Below, piece after piece: positions 18,940 to 26,450 of a DNA stretch of 64,000 nt. The first letter of the stretch is position 1, and the number at the start of each line of letters is the position of its first letter. A model generated the notes under the pieces. It searched no databases, was not told the origin of the DNA, and saw only the letters and a list, made by a program, of their open reading frames with translations. The position numbers and the translations under genes are program-made. The stretch comes from Rhodoferax sp. (GTDB taxonomy: Bacteria > Pseudomonadota > Gammaproteobacteria > Burkholderiales > Burkholderiaceae_C), in the NCBI RefSeq assembly GCF_012927445.1, contig NZ_JABBPD010000001.1:248001-312000 (forward strand). The letters run 5' to 3'.

Positions 18940-19341
18940 TCAGGGCTTTTTGACGGGAGCAATTGCCGCGGCCGGCGTTTTGCTACTGGGTGGGCTGGTT
19001 GCGGTAGGCGCAGGTGAATGCGCACCGGACGCCTCCAGCGGCTTGACCACCTCAGGAGGGGTGTAGGAAAACGCGCCCGGGTCGGCGCAAGGCGGCATTT
19101 CTTTCGCCGGCTTGGTTTCCTTGTGAGCGGTTTTGGCCGTTTTGTAGTAGTGGGCCGCGACCCGATCCTGCGACTTGCAGCTCAGGTAAGCATCGACCTT
19201 GCCACTCCAGGCGGCTTTGGCTGCCGCTTCGGCCGCTTTGGCTTTGGCTTCATCCGACAGGGCGGGCAACTTGGCCATCACAGCGGTGGCGAACAAAAGT
19301 GAGCCACCAGTCAGCAACAGATATTTCAGAGTATTTTTCAT
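18940..19341 (-). CDS. Small exported alanine/proline-rich protein of the fdh operon, function unknown
   Basis: Starting at the ATG at 19341 (MKNTLKYLLLTGGSLLFATA), the 133-residue protein has a Sec signal peptide ending near ATAVMA. The mature part is rich in Ala, Lys and Pro, with two cysteines (YLSCKSQ and MPPCADPG) about 40 residues apart that could form a disulfide. The C-terminus is low-complexity (Pro, Ser, Thr). I do not recognise a domain. It follows the fdhC gene by about 20 bases and precedes the terminator, so it is expressed with the periplasmic formate dehydrogenase. A structural or assembly role there is inference. Confidence 0.6.
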   Translation of the reverse strand: MKNTLKYLLLTGGSLLFATAVMAKLPALSDEAKAKAAEAAAKAAWSGKVDAYLSCKSQDRVAAHYYKTAKTAHKETKPAKEMPPCADPGAFSYTPPEVVKPLEASGAHSPAPTATSPPSSKTPAAAIAPVKKP

Positions 19342-19360
19342 ACAGGCTTTCTCAAACTCT

Positions 19361-20530
19361 TCAAACTTGTACAGGTTGGCTGGAAACCGGCTTTTGCGAG
19401 CGCTGGGCCGGGATCTTGCCGGCCTGAATGTCCTGGTACCAAAGATCATGATGTTCCTTAGCCCAAGTCTCATCGACATAACCAGTTTTCATGGCCTTGT
19501 AGGCGCCGTGCATACCAATGGTGCCCATGTAGATATGCCCCAGGAACATCGCCATCATCAGAACGGTGGCCACCGCATGAATCATGTGGGCCAACTGCAT
19601 GGTGCCGCGCTCGTAGATCAGCCCGGGAAGCAGTTTGTCCAACACCAGGCCGGAGCCCACCACGATCAACCCCAGAAACAAAACACCACCCCAGAAGAGT
19701 AATTTTTCACCCGCATTGAACCGGTGCGATGCCACTCCGTGGTCCGACAACATACCGCCCCCATGCACCAGCCAAGTGAAGTCTTCCTTGCGCGGCAGAT
19801 TGTCTTTAACGAAGGTGCCCATCACCACCAGCAAAGACACGGCAAACAGGGGCCCTGCAAAATTGTGGGCATTTTTGAGCACGTAGGTCAACCAGCCAAA
19901 CAAGGTACTGCCAATGACCGGGTGCAGAAAAAACTTGCCAAAGGCCATCACCAAGCCGGAAATGGCCAAAATACTGAAGGCAATGGCGTTGGCCCAATGC
20001 GCTGAGCGCTCAAACGGCGTGAAACGTTCAATCTGCCGCCCAGTCTCGGCGCCGTGCAGGGCGAGGCTGCCTTTGCGCCAGTAAAACAGGGCAATGGCAC
20101 CCACCACAATCAGCAGCAAAGCGCCGCCGTAAGGAATGATCCAGTTGTTGCGCACTTGCCGCCAAGCCTCGCCCGCGTTGGTCAAACGAAAGCCCGGGTA
20201 CTGCACAAAAGGTTGAATCAGATTACCGGCCTCAGGTGCCTGACTCACCGGCAGACTGCTGTAGCCGGTGACGCCGGAGCCCACCTGCCGCCACATTGGC
20301 GCATTGTTGCCAGGTTGCACTTTGGCACGCTCGCCGTTGCTTTGCGTTGCATAGCCTGGCTCGGCGCTGGCATCCGGCTTGACATCAAGAATGTTCTGGC
20401 TTTTGATGGCGCCGGTATCAGACGGCGCAACAACGGCTACAGGCGCATTGGGCGTCGGCGGTTTGTTTTGCGCCACCGCACTGCCCAAAATCAGGAACAG
20501 CAAGACGGCCGCAGTAAGGACTTTTTTCAT
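19361..20530 (-). CDS. Formate dehydrogenase gamma subunit (cytochrome b556)
   Basis: This 389-residue protein is the membrane subunit that takes electrons from the periplasmic FdhAB and reduces quinone through b-type haems. A signal peptide (about 1-20) and a roughly 110-residue periplasmic region form an N-terminal extension typical of the FDH3/FdhC type. Four or five transmembrane helices follow. The family block RFTPFERSAHWANAIAFSIL (about 170-190) contains a conserved haem-ligand histidine. Further histidines occur in LKNAHNFAGPLFAVSLL and MIHAVATVLMMAMFLGHIYM. It lies 12 bases after the lipoprotein gene within the fdh operon. Confidence 0.95.
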   Translation of the reverse strand: MKKVLTAAVLLFLILGSAVAQNKPPTPNAPVAVVAPSDTGAIKSQNILDVKPDASAEPGYATQSNGERAKVQPGNNAPMWRQVGSGVTGYSSLPVSQAPEAGNLIQPFVQYPGFRLTNAGEAWRQVRNNWIIPYGGALLLIVVGAIALFYWRKGSLALHGAETGRQIERFTPFERSAHWANAIAFSILAISGLVMAFGKFFLHPVIGSTLFGWLTYVLKNAHNFAGPLFAVSLLVVMGTFVKDNLPRKEDFTWLVHGGGMLSDHGVASHRFNAGEKLLFWGGVLFLGLIVVGSGLVLDKLLPGLIYERGTMQLAHMIHAVATVLMMAMFLGHIYMGTIGMHGAYKAMKTGYVDETWAKEHHDLWYQDIQAGKIPAQRSQKPVSSQPVQV

Positions 20531-20542
20531 CAGGACCTCCTG

Positions 20543-20764
20543 TCAGTTCATCCGGCTGTAGTCGTTCTGCCCATATTGGCTGCGGGCTTTCAGATGCGAC
20601 TCCCAGCTAGCCTTGTCGCCTTGCTGCCAGCCGCCATCGGAAAAAGCCTTACCGGTGCCACTGTAGGGGGGCGCATCCAGCTTGCCAGCGCCCAGTGCTT
20701 GCGGCCGCTCACCACAAGCCGTCAACAGGGTTGCCAGGGCCGCTATCCACAGTGCATGCTTCAT
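20543..20764 (-). CDS. Small lipoprotein in the fdh operon, function unknown
   Basis: This is a 73-residue predicted lipoprotein: signal peptide MKHALWIAALATLLTAC with lipobox LTAC, lipidated at Cys17, then a short mature part ending ARSQYGQNDYSRMN. The ATG overlaps the stop of fdhB by four bases and fdhC follows 12 bases later, so it is translationally embedded in the operon. I know of no defined function. A role in docking or assembling the periplasmic formate dehydrogenase is only suggested by its position. Confidence 0.75.
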   Translation of the reverse strand: MKHALWIAALATLLTACGERPQALGAGKLDAPPYSGTGKAFSDGGWQQGDKASWESHLKARSQYGQNDYSRMN

Positions 20765-21393
20765 GATTTCGCTCCTTCAGGTGCCTTCACTGTCGGCTGC
20801 CCCGCTTGCTTGGAACCATAGGCGGTGCCCCAGCCCCAAACCTCAGCGCCTTTGCCGCGCTTGAGCACGCGGTTGCGGAAGATGTCAGCCACCACATCGC
20901 CATCTCCGGCGATCAAGGCCTTGGTCGAGCACATTTCCGCGCAAACTGGCAGCTTGCCCTCGGCCAGACGGTTGCGGCCATATTTCTCGAACTCGGCCTG
21001 ACTGCCATTGGCTTCAGGACCACCGGCACAAAACGTGCACTTATCCATCTTGCCGCGTACACCAAAAGTGCCCTGCGACGGAAACTGCGGGGCGCCAAAA
21101 GGGCAGGCATAAGAGCAGTAACCGCAGCCAATGCACACATCCTTGTCGTGCAAGACCACACCTTCATCGGTACGATAAAAGCAGTTGACTGGACAGACCG
21201 CCATGCACGGCGCATCGCTGCAATGCATGCAGGCCACCGAGATGGATTTTTCACCCGGTACACCATCGTTGAGGGTCACCACGCGCCGGCGATTGACGCC
21301 CCACGGCACCTCATGTTCGTTCTTGCAGGCCGTGACACAACCGTTGCACTCAATGCAACGCTCGGCGTCACAAACAAATTTCATACGTGCCAT
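20761..21393 (-). CDS. Formate dehydrogenase beta subunit, four [4Fe-4S] ferredoxin-like protein
   Basis: A 210-residue electron-transfer subunit between FdhA and FdhC. Four cysteine groups of the DMSO reductase/FdnH-type iron-sulfur subunit are visible: CIECNGCVTACK, CMHCSDAPCMAVCP, CIGCGYCSYACP, and a split group CTFC ... CAEMC. There is no signal peptide, so it is probably exported with the Tat-dependent alpha subunit, as known for FDH3-type enzymes. Shine-Dalgarno AAGGAG precedes the ATG at 21393. It sits ten bases after fdhA and overlaps the lipoprotein gene. Confidence 0.96.
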   Translation of the reverse strand: MARMKFVCDAERCIECNGCVTACKNEHEVPWGVNRRRVVTLNDGVPGEKSISVACMHCSDAPCMAVCPVNCFYRTDEGVVLHDKDVCIGCGYCSYACPFGAPQFPSQGTFGVRGKMDKCTFCAGGPEANGSQAEFEKYGRNRLAEGKLPVCAEMCSTKALIAGDGDVVADIFRNRVLKRGKGAEVWGWGTAYGSKQAGQPTVKAPEGAKS

Positions 21394-21403
21394 ATTTTTC
21401 TCC

Positions 21404-24364
21404 TTATGCCTTCTCGACGTTGCAGACCGTGGTCTTGGTCTCTTGCATCATGGTCACGCTGTCATAACCGTAGGTGGTGCCGGTGTTGATGGCCTCGCCG
21501 CGCACGATGGGCGCCGCGCCATTGGGGTAATAAGCCAGCATGTCAGCGCCTTGCCAGCGGCCGGAGAAGTGGAACGGCATGAACACCGTGTCCGGCCCGA
21601 CGCGCTCGGTCACCAGTGCCTGCACATTGAGGCGCGCGCCGGTCGGGGTCGAGACCCAGGCCCGCTCACCATTGCGAATGCCTTTGTCCGCCGCCACCCT
21701 GGGGTTGATCTCGATGAACATCTCCTGCTGCAACTCGGCCAGCCACGGGTTGGAGCGGGTTTCTTCGCCGCCGCCTTCGTACTCGACCAGCCGGCCCGAA
21801 GTCATGATGAACGGGAACTTCTCGTGCACCTTGTCAGCGATGTTTTTATCCTGGATTGTCTTGAACAGGGTGGGCAAACGCCAGAACGCTTTCTTGTCGT
21901 CGTGGGTTGGATACTTGGCCACCAGGTCAGGCCGGATGCCGTACAAGGGTTCGCGGTGCTGCGGAATCGCATCGGGGAAATTCCACACCACGGCCCGCGC
22001 CTTGGCATTGCCAAACGGGTGGCAACCATGCACTTGCATCACCACGCGCTGGATGCCACCCGACATATCGGTTTTCCAGTTCTTGCCTTCAGCGGCCGTT
22101 TTCTCCGCCTCCGTGAGGTCGTCCCACCAGCCCAGCTTCTTGAGCAACACATGGTCAAACTCGGGGTAGCCGGTGGTGATATCGGCGCCCAAGGAGTGCG
22201 AGCCGTCCTCGGCCAGCAAATTCTTGCCGTCCCGCTCAACCCCAAAGTTAGCGCGGAAGTTACCGCCGCCTTCCATCACATGTTTGGAGGTGTCGTACAA
22301 ATTGGGCGAACCGGGATGCTTGAGCGCGGCAGTGCCATAACAAGGCCAAGGCAAACCAAAATAATCACCGGTAAAGTCGTAGCCGGTTTCCTTGTCTTTG
22401 CCCCCTTTGGCCTTGAGCGTTTTCACGTCAAAGAGGTGCATGTTGCGCATGTGCGCTTTGAGGCGCTCCGGGCTCTGGCCGGTGTAGCCGATGGTCCACA
22501 CCGACTTATTGATCTCGCGCAGGATGTCCTCCGGCATGGGTTCGTCCAGGCCTTTGACTTTTTGCATCTTGAAGTTCTTGGACAACTCTTTGCCGAAGCC
22601 AAGCTTGTCGGCGAACTGCTGCATGATCATGTGATCGCTGCGGCTCTCCCACAGCGGCTCGATGACTTTTTCGCGCCATTGAATGGAACGGTTTGATGCC
22701 GTTACCGAACCACTGGTTTCAAATTGGGTGGCTGCGGGCAACAAGTACACCGAGCGATTAGGATTCAAATCCTCTGCCTTGCCAGGCATGGCCGCCATCG
22801 CCGCCGTGGCCGAGGGATAGGGGTCCACCACCACCAGCAAATCAAGCTTGTCCATGGCGCGCTTCATCTCCAGACCCCGGGTCTGGGAGTTGGGAGAATG
22901 CCCCCAATAGAAAACGCCCCGCAAGTTGGAATCCTGGTCAATCAGTTCGTTCTTTTCCAGCACGCCGTCAATCCAGCGCGACACGGTGATGCCGGGCTTG
23001 CTCATCATGGCCGGCGTTGCAAACCGGCCCTTGATCCATTCAAAATCGACGCCCCAGGCCTTGGCGAAGTGTTTCCAGGAACCTTCTACCAAGCCGTAAT
23101 AACCGGGCAGCGAATCGGGGTTGGGGCCGACGTCGGTGGCACCCTGCACATTGTCATGACCGCGGAAAATGTTGGTGCCGCCGCCCGACTTGCCGACATT
23201 GCCCAAGGCCAACTGCAAGATGCACGAAGCCCGCACGATGGCATTGCCCGTGGTGTGCTGGGTTTGCCCCATGCACCAAACCACCGTGCCGGGACGGTTC
23301 TCGTTGAGCCAAGTCGCCACTTTGAGAACCTGCGCTTCTTTGACGCCGCAGGCTTCTTCCACCTTGTCCGGCGTCCACTTGGCCAGTACTTCTTCCTTGA
23401 TCTTGTCCATGCCGAAGACGCGGTCATTGATATACTGCTTGTCTTCCCAGCCGTTCTTGAAAATATGGTGCAGGATGCCGAACAAAAAGGCGATGTCGGA
23501 GCCGGAGCGGATGCGGACATACTCGTCGGCTTTGGCTGCCGTGCGGGTAAAGCGCGGATCCACCACGATCAGCTTGCAACCCGATTCCTTGGCGTGCAGC
23601 ATGTGCAGCATGCTGACCGGGTGCGCCTCCGCCGCGTTGGAACCGATGTACAGGGCGACCTTGCTGTTTTGCATGTCGTTGTACGAGTTGGTCATGGCCC
23701 CATAACCCCAGGTATTGGCCACCCCGGCCACCGTGGTGGAGTGGCAAATACGGGCCTGGTGGTCGCAGTTGTTGCTGCCCCAGAAACTGACAAACTTGCG
23801 CAGCAGATAGGCCTGCTCGTTGTTGTGTTTGCTTGATCCCACCCAGTAGACGGAATCCGGCCCGCTGGCCTTGCGCAAATCCTGCAGCTTGGCGCTGATT
23901 TCGCTCAACGCCGTGTCCCAGCTGATACGCTCGTACTTGCCGTTCACCAGCTTCATGGGGTAACGCAAACGGTACTCGCCATGCCCGTGCTCGCGCAGGG
24001 CAGCCCCTTTGGCGCAATGGGCGCCGAGGTTGATCGGAGAATCGAACACCGGGTTTTGCCGAACCCAGACACCGTTCTCCACCACGGCATCCACCGCGCA
24101 GCCGACAGAGCAATGGGTGCAAACCGTGCGTTTGATTTCGATTTTTCCTTCACCGACCAACACGGAGCCGGGAGCGGCGCTGGCTTTTTTAACCAAGGTC
24201 AACTGGGAAGCGGCAAGGCCCACGCCGACCCCCAGGCCGGAGCGCCGCAAAAACGCACGCCGATCCATGGTGGGCAGCGCCTGAGACAAGCCGCGACGCA
24301 AACTGTGCACAAACGGGGAACGGGCAGCGGCATCGGCTGAACCAGATTTTTTAGTCAACAACAT
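21404..24364 (-). CDS. Periplasmic formate dehydrogenase alpha subunit (Mo/W-bisMGD, Cys type)
   Basis: A 986-residue catalytic subunit that oxidises formate to CO2. A long Tat signal carries the twin-arginine motif DRRAFLRRSGLG, followed by a hydrophobic stretch, so it is exported folded. The [4Fe-4S] motif CTHCSVGCAVDA follows. The catalytic position is cysteine, not selenocysteine (ARICHSTTVAGVANTWG), with the usual histidine next to it. The C-terminal molybdopterin dinucleotide-binding domain includes PFIMTSGRLVEYEGGG. The ATG at 24364 has Shine-Dalgarno GGAGAG; an in-frame TTG 12 bases upstream is less likely. It is second in the operon after the Tat peptide gene. Metal choice (Mo or W) cannot be told. 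Confidence 0.97.
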   Translation of the reverse strand: MLLTKKSGSADAAARSPFVHSLRRGLSQALPTMDRRAFLRRSGLGVGVGLAASQLTLVKKASAAPGSVLVGEGKIEIKRTVCTHCSVGCAVDAVVENGVWVRQNPVFDSPINLGAHCAKGAALREHGHGEYRLRYPMKLVNGKYERISWDTALSEISAKLQDLRKASGPDSVYWVGSSKHNNEQAYLLRKFVSFWGSNNCDHQARICHSTTVAGVANTWGYGAMTNSYNDMQNSKVALYIGSNAAEAHPVSMLHMLHAKESGCKLIVVDPRFTRTAAKADEYVRIRSGSDIAFLFGILHHIFKNGWEDKQYINDRVFGMDKIKEEVLAKWTPDKVEEACGVKEAQVLKVATWLNENRPGTVVWCMGQTQHTTGNAIVRASCILQLALGNVGKSGGGTNIFRGHDNVQGATDVGPNPDSLPGYYGLVEGSWKHFAKAWGVDFEWIKGRFATPAMMSKPGITVSRWIDGVLEKNELIDQDSNLRGVFYWGHSPNSQTRGLEMKRAMDKLDLLVVVDPYPSATAAMAAMPGKAEDLNPNRSVYLLPAATQFETSGSVTASNRSIQWREKVIEPLWESRSDHMIMQQFADKLGFGKELSKNFKMQKVKGLDEPMPEDILREINKSVWTIGYTGQSPERLKAHMRNMHLFDVKTLKAKGGKDKETGYDFTGDYFGLPWPCYGTAALKHPGSPNLYDTSKHVMEGGGNFRANFGVERDGKNLLAEDGSHSLGADITTGYPEFDHVLLKKLGWWDDLTEAEKTAAEGKNWKTDMSGGIQRVVMQVHGCHPFGNAKARAVVWNFPDAIPQHREPLYGIRPDLVAKYPTHDDKKAFWRLPTLFKTIQDKNIADKVHEKFPFIMTSGRLVEYEGGGEETRSNPWLAELQQEMFIEINPRVAADKGIRNGERAWVSTPTGARLNVQALVTERVGPDTVFMPFHFSGRWQGADMLAYYPNGAAPIVRGEAINTGTTYGYDSVTMMQETKTTVCNVEKA

Positions 24365-24397
24365 GGGACTCTCCAAAGTCGGCGAAATACGGTGAAA

Positions 24398-24607
24398 TCA
24401 GACGAGTGTTGTCTTGTAATACTGCTTGACGTGGGCACTCAAAGAATAGCCCCCGCCTTTTTCAGGGGCTGGCTTGGCCTGCGGTTCGGCAGGCAAGGCA
24501 AGACCCGAAACGGACGGCATCAAACTGGCAACGGTCGCGATTGCACCAACGGTACTGGCGCCCGCAAACAGCGTGCGCCGCGACAACTTGGTCGTGGATT
24601 GAGTCAT
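24398..24607 (-). CDS. Formate dehydrogenase region Tat-target small protein
   Basis: This 69-residue protein has a twin-arginine signal (TKLSRRTLFAGASTVGAIAT) and a very short mature part ending SLSAHVKQYYKTTLV. It matches the small protein family found just upstream of fdhA in many proteobacteria, described as formate dehydrogenase region Tat target. It may help Tat export or assembly of the enzyme; this has not been shown. Shine-Dalgarno AGGAGA lies seven bases before the ATG at 24607. It is the first gene of the fdh operon, about 170 bases downstream of the sigma54-type promoter. Confidence 0.88.
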   Translation of the reverse strand: MTQSTTKLSRRTLFAGASTVGAIATVASLMPSVSGLALPAEPQAKPAPEKGGGYSLSAHVKQYYKTTLV

Positions 24608-24787
24608 GCTTTATCTCCTCGAATGTTCCACCTAGGAACTGATCTGCATATTAAAACTTGGGGTGAATCTAACAATGTCTGACGGATTCGGCAAGTAGAA
24701 AAAAACCCTTTGCCTACGGCGGCCTGTCGTACCCTGTCATTCAGGAATCACATGAAGCACCCGCCTGACAAGCACTATAGTTTTAAT

Positions 24788-24803
24788 TGCATAAGTCGTG
24801 CCA
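24788..24803 (-). promoter_or_regulatory. Sigma54 (-24/-12) promoter of the fdh operon
   Basis: The minus strand reads TGGCACGACTTATGCA. The -24 element TGGCACG is perfect, the GG and GC are ten bases apart as RpoN requires, and the -12 element is ATGCA against TTGCA. Transcription would start near 24776, leaving a leader of about 170 bases before the first fdh gene. Confidence 0.8.
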
Positions 24804-24878
24804 ATCACAACATTAAAATTGCAATTCATATGAATCAATGACTTGCAACTTTTTCAAACAACAAGACCTATCTGCGCC

Positions 24879-24891
24879 CGACAACTTGACG
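24879..24891. promoter_or_regulatory. Second, imperfect activator site upstream of the fdh promoter
   Basis: CGACAACTTGACG repeats ten identical bases of the perfect palindrome at 24899, offset by 22 bp (about two helical turns). The right arm is degenerate. It lies about 76 bp upstream of the -24 element, a normal place for an NtrC-type activator. Confidence 0.6.
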
Positions 24892-24898
24892 ACTATTT

Positions 24899-24915
24899 TG
24901 CGACAACTTGTCGCA
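24899..24915. promoter_or_regulatory. Perfect palindrome, likely upstream activator sequence
   Basis: TGCGACAA-C-TTGTCGCA is a perfect inverted repeat with eight-base arms, 96-112 bp upstream of the -24 element of the fdh promoter. Together with the site at 24879 it forms a tandem arrangement suited to an oligomerising sigma54 activator, presumably the one encoded at 25077. Confidence 0.7.
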
Positions 24916-25003
24916 CAAAATGGCCGTTATAACTGCCAAGCCAGCGCCAAACACACTCCTGCCTCACGCTTGACAATTCGCAAAAAAAATACATACCCGA
25001 GTG

Positions 25004-25028
25004 ATTTTGTCGGATGCCCCGATAAAAT
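25004..25028. promoter_or_regulatory. Inverted repeat just upstream of the sigma54 activator gene
   Basis: ATTTTGTCGG ... CCGATAAAAT form ten-base arms with one mismatch around a five-base centre. It lies 16-50 bases before the possible starts of the regulator gene, so it could be an operator for autoregulation or a hairpin in the leader RNA. Confidence 0.4.
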
Positions 25029-25076
25029 TTAGGCTCACCTTTATTGAACACAGTGCTCCAAACGCCCACCCACCCA

Positions 25077-26450
25077 ATGAATGACAAGGCCAAAGAAGGC
25101 TGGCCTGACTGGTCCATCCTGATCGTGGATGACGAGCCCGGCATGCGGAATTTTCTGGTCAAGACACTGGTTCCCCGCTGCCACACCGTGATGAATGCCG
25201 GCAGCGCTGAAGAAGGCGCCGATATGCTGCAGAACCACCATATCGACCTGATCATTCTCGACATCTCACTGCCCGGCCGCAATGGCGTGAGCTGGCTCAA
25301 GGAGCTGCGCGAACAGGGCTTTTCGGGGCAGGTCATCCTGATCACGGCTTTTGCCGATCTCGATACCGCGATAGAAGCCCTGCGCGCAGGCGCCTCGGAC
25401 TTTATTCTCAAGCCCTTTCGGGTGCCGCAGATTCTCAATGCGGTCAAACACTGCTTTGAAAATGCTCGTCTGACGCGGGAAAACCATGTGCTGCGTCACA
25501 CCTTGTCCACCAGGCGGGATGTCAGCAATGGCCTGGTCGGCCACTCGCCGGCCATGCGCCAGCTGTCCCAGTCGCTGGGTCGGGTTGCGGCGGTCAACAG
25601 CACCGTGCTGCTGCAAGGCGAATCGGGCACCGGCAAGGAGCTGGTGGCCCACGCACTGCACGCCTTAAGCCTGCGCGCGCAAGGTCCGTTTGTGCCGGTC
25701 AATTGCGCCTCCATGTCGCCCGAACTGATCGAGAGCGAGTTGTTCGGCCACGCCAAGGGCGCTTTCACCGGCGCGACCAAGGCGCGCGATGGCCTGTTTT
25801 ATTACGCGCAGGGGGGCACGCTATTTCTGGACGAAGTGGCTGATCTGCCATTGCCCTTGCAGGCCACTTTGCTACGGGCTCTGGAAGACCTCAAGATCCG
25901 GCCGGTTGGCAGCGAGAAACTGCTGCCAGTGAACGTGCGCATCATTGCCGCCACCAACCGTTCCCTGGTGGAAGAAGTGGCGGCCGGCCGCTTCCGCAAA
26001 GACCTCTATTACCGGCTGCAGGTGGTGGAAATCACGCTGCCGCCGCTGCGTGAACACAAAGAGGACATGGCCGATCTGGTGGCCCATTTCATGGCGCAAC
26101 TGGCCCCCGTGCTGGGCGTGGCGCCGCTGGACATCACGCCCGCCGAGCTGGACTACCTGATGCAGTACCCCTGGCCGGGCAATGTCCGGGAGTTGCGCAA
26201 CCTGATTGAACGCTCGCTGATTCTGGGCGCACTCAATGTCTCGGCACTGTATTCAGTCAGCCAGCCAGCGTTGCCAGCCCAGCCGGTCGCCGGCTTAAAC
26301 CGCAGAGCCACCGACCTGCAGACCCTGGAAAAACAGCATATCTGCGCCATCCTCGATTCGGTACAGGGCGACAAAACACAGGCCGCCCAGATGCTCGGCA
26401 TCTCGCGCCGCACGCTGGAACGGCGCTGCGCCGAATGGGCCGCCCCGTGA
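25077..26450 (+). CDS. Sigma54-dependent response regulator, NtrC family
   Basis: About 457 residues in three domains. The receiver (about 15-125) has IVDDEPG and the phospho-acceptor in LIILDISLPGRNG, then a lysine in FILKPFR. The AAA+ sigma54-activation domain (about 140-370) has Walker A GESGTGKE, the sigma54-contacting GAFTGA loop, and Walker B TLFLDEVADLPL. The C-terminal Fis-type helix-turn-helix includes KTQAAQMLGISRRTLERR. The frame stays open to a TTG at 25044; I prefer the ATG at 25077, but neither has a clear Shine-Dalgarno sequence. It lies divergently beside the fdh operon with its sigma54 promoter and overlaps the partner kinase gene. Confidence 0.95.
   Translation: MNDKAKEGWPDWSILIVDDEPGMRNFLVKTLVPRCHTVMNAGSAEEGADMLQNHHIDLIILDISLPGRNGVSWLKELREQGFSGQVILITAFADLDTAIEALRAGASDFILKPFRVPQILNAVKHCFENARLTRENHVLRHTLSTRRDVSNGLVGHSPAMRQLSQSLGRVAAVNSTVLLQGESGTGKELVAHALHALSLRAQGPFVPVNCASMSPELIESELFGHAKGAFTGATKARDGLFYYAQGGTLFLDEVADLPLPLQATLLRALEDLKIRPVGSEKLLPVNVRIIAATNRSLVEEVAAGRFRKDLYYRLQVVEITLPPLREHKEDMADLVAHFMAQLAPVLGVAPLDITPAELDYLMQYPWPGNVRELRNLIERSLILGALNVSALYSVSQPALPAQPVAGLNRRATDLQTLEKQHICAILDSVQGDKTQAAQMLGISRRTLERRCAEWAAP

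Larger units (their letters stand above)
24608..25076. other. Divergent control region between the fdh operon and its putative regulator (469 bp)
   Basis: This AT-rich intergenic region separates the fdh operon (minus) from the sigma54 activator gene (plus). It contains a -24/-12 promoter (24788-24803), two CGACAACTTG-type sites (24879-24891 and 24899-24915) and an inverted repeat near the regulator start (25004-25028), each listed separately. No gene was seen here. Confidence 0.8.

Noticed and set aside
21404..24364. Selenocysteine-containing formate dehydrogenase
   Set aside because: The frame has no internal TGA and the catalytic position is a cysteine codon (RICHS); the same holds for fdsA.
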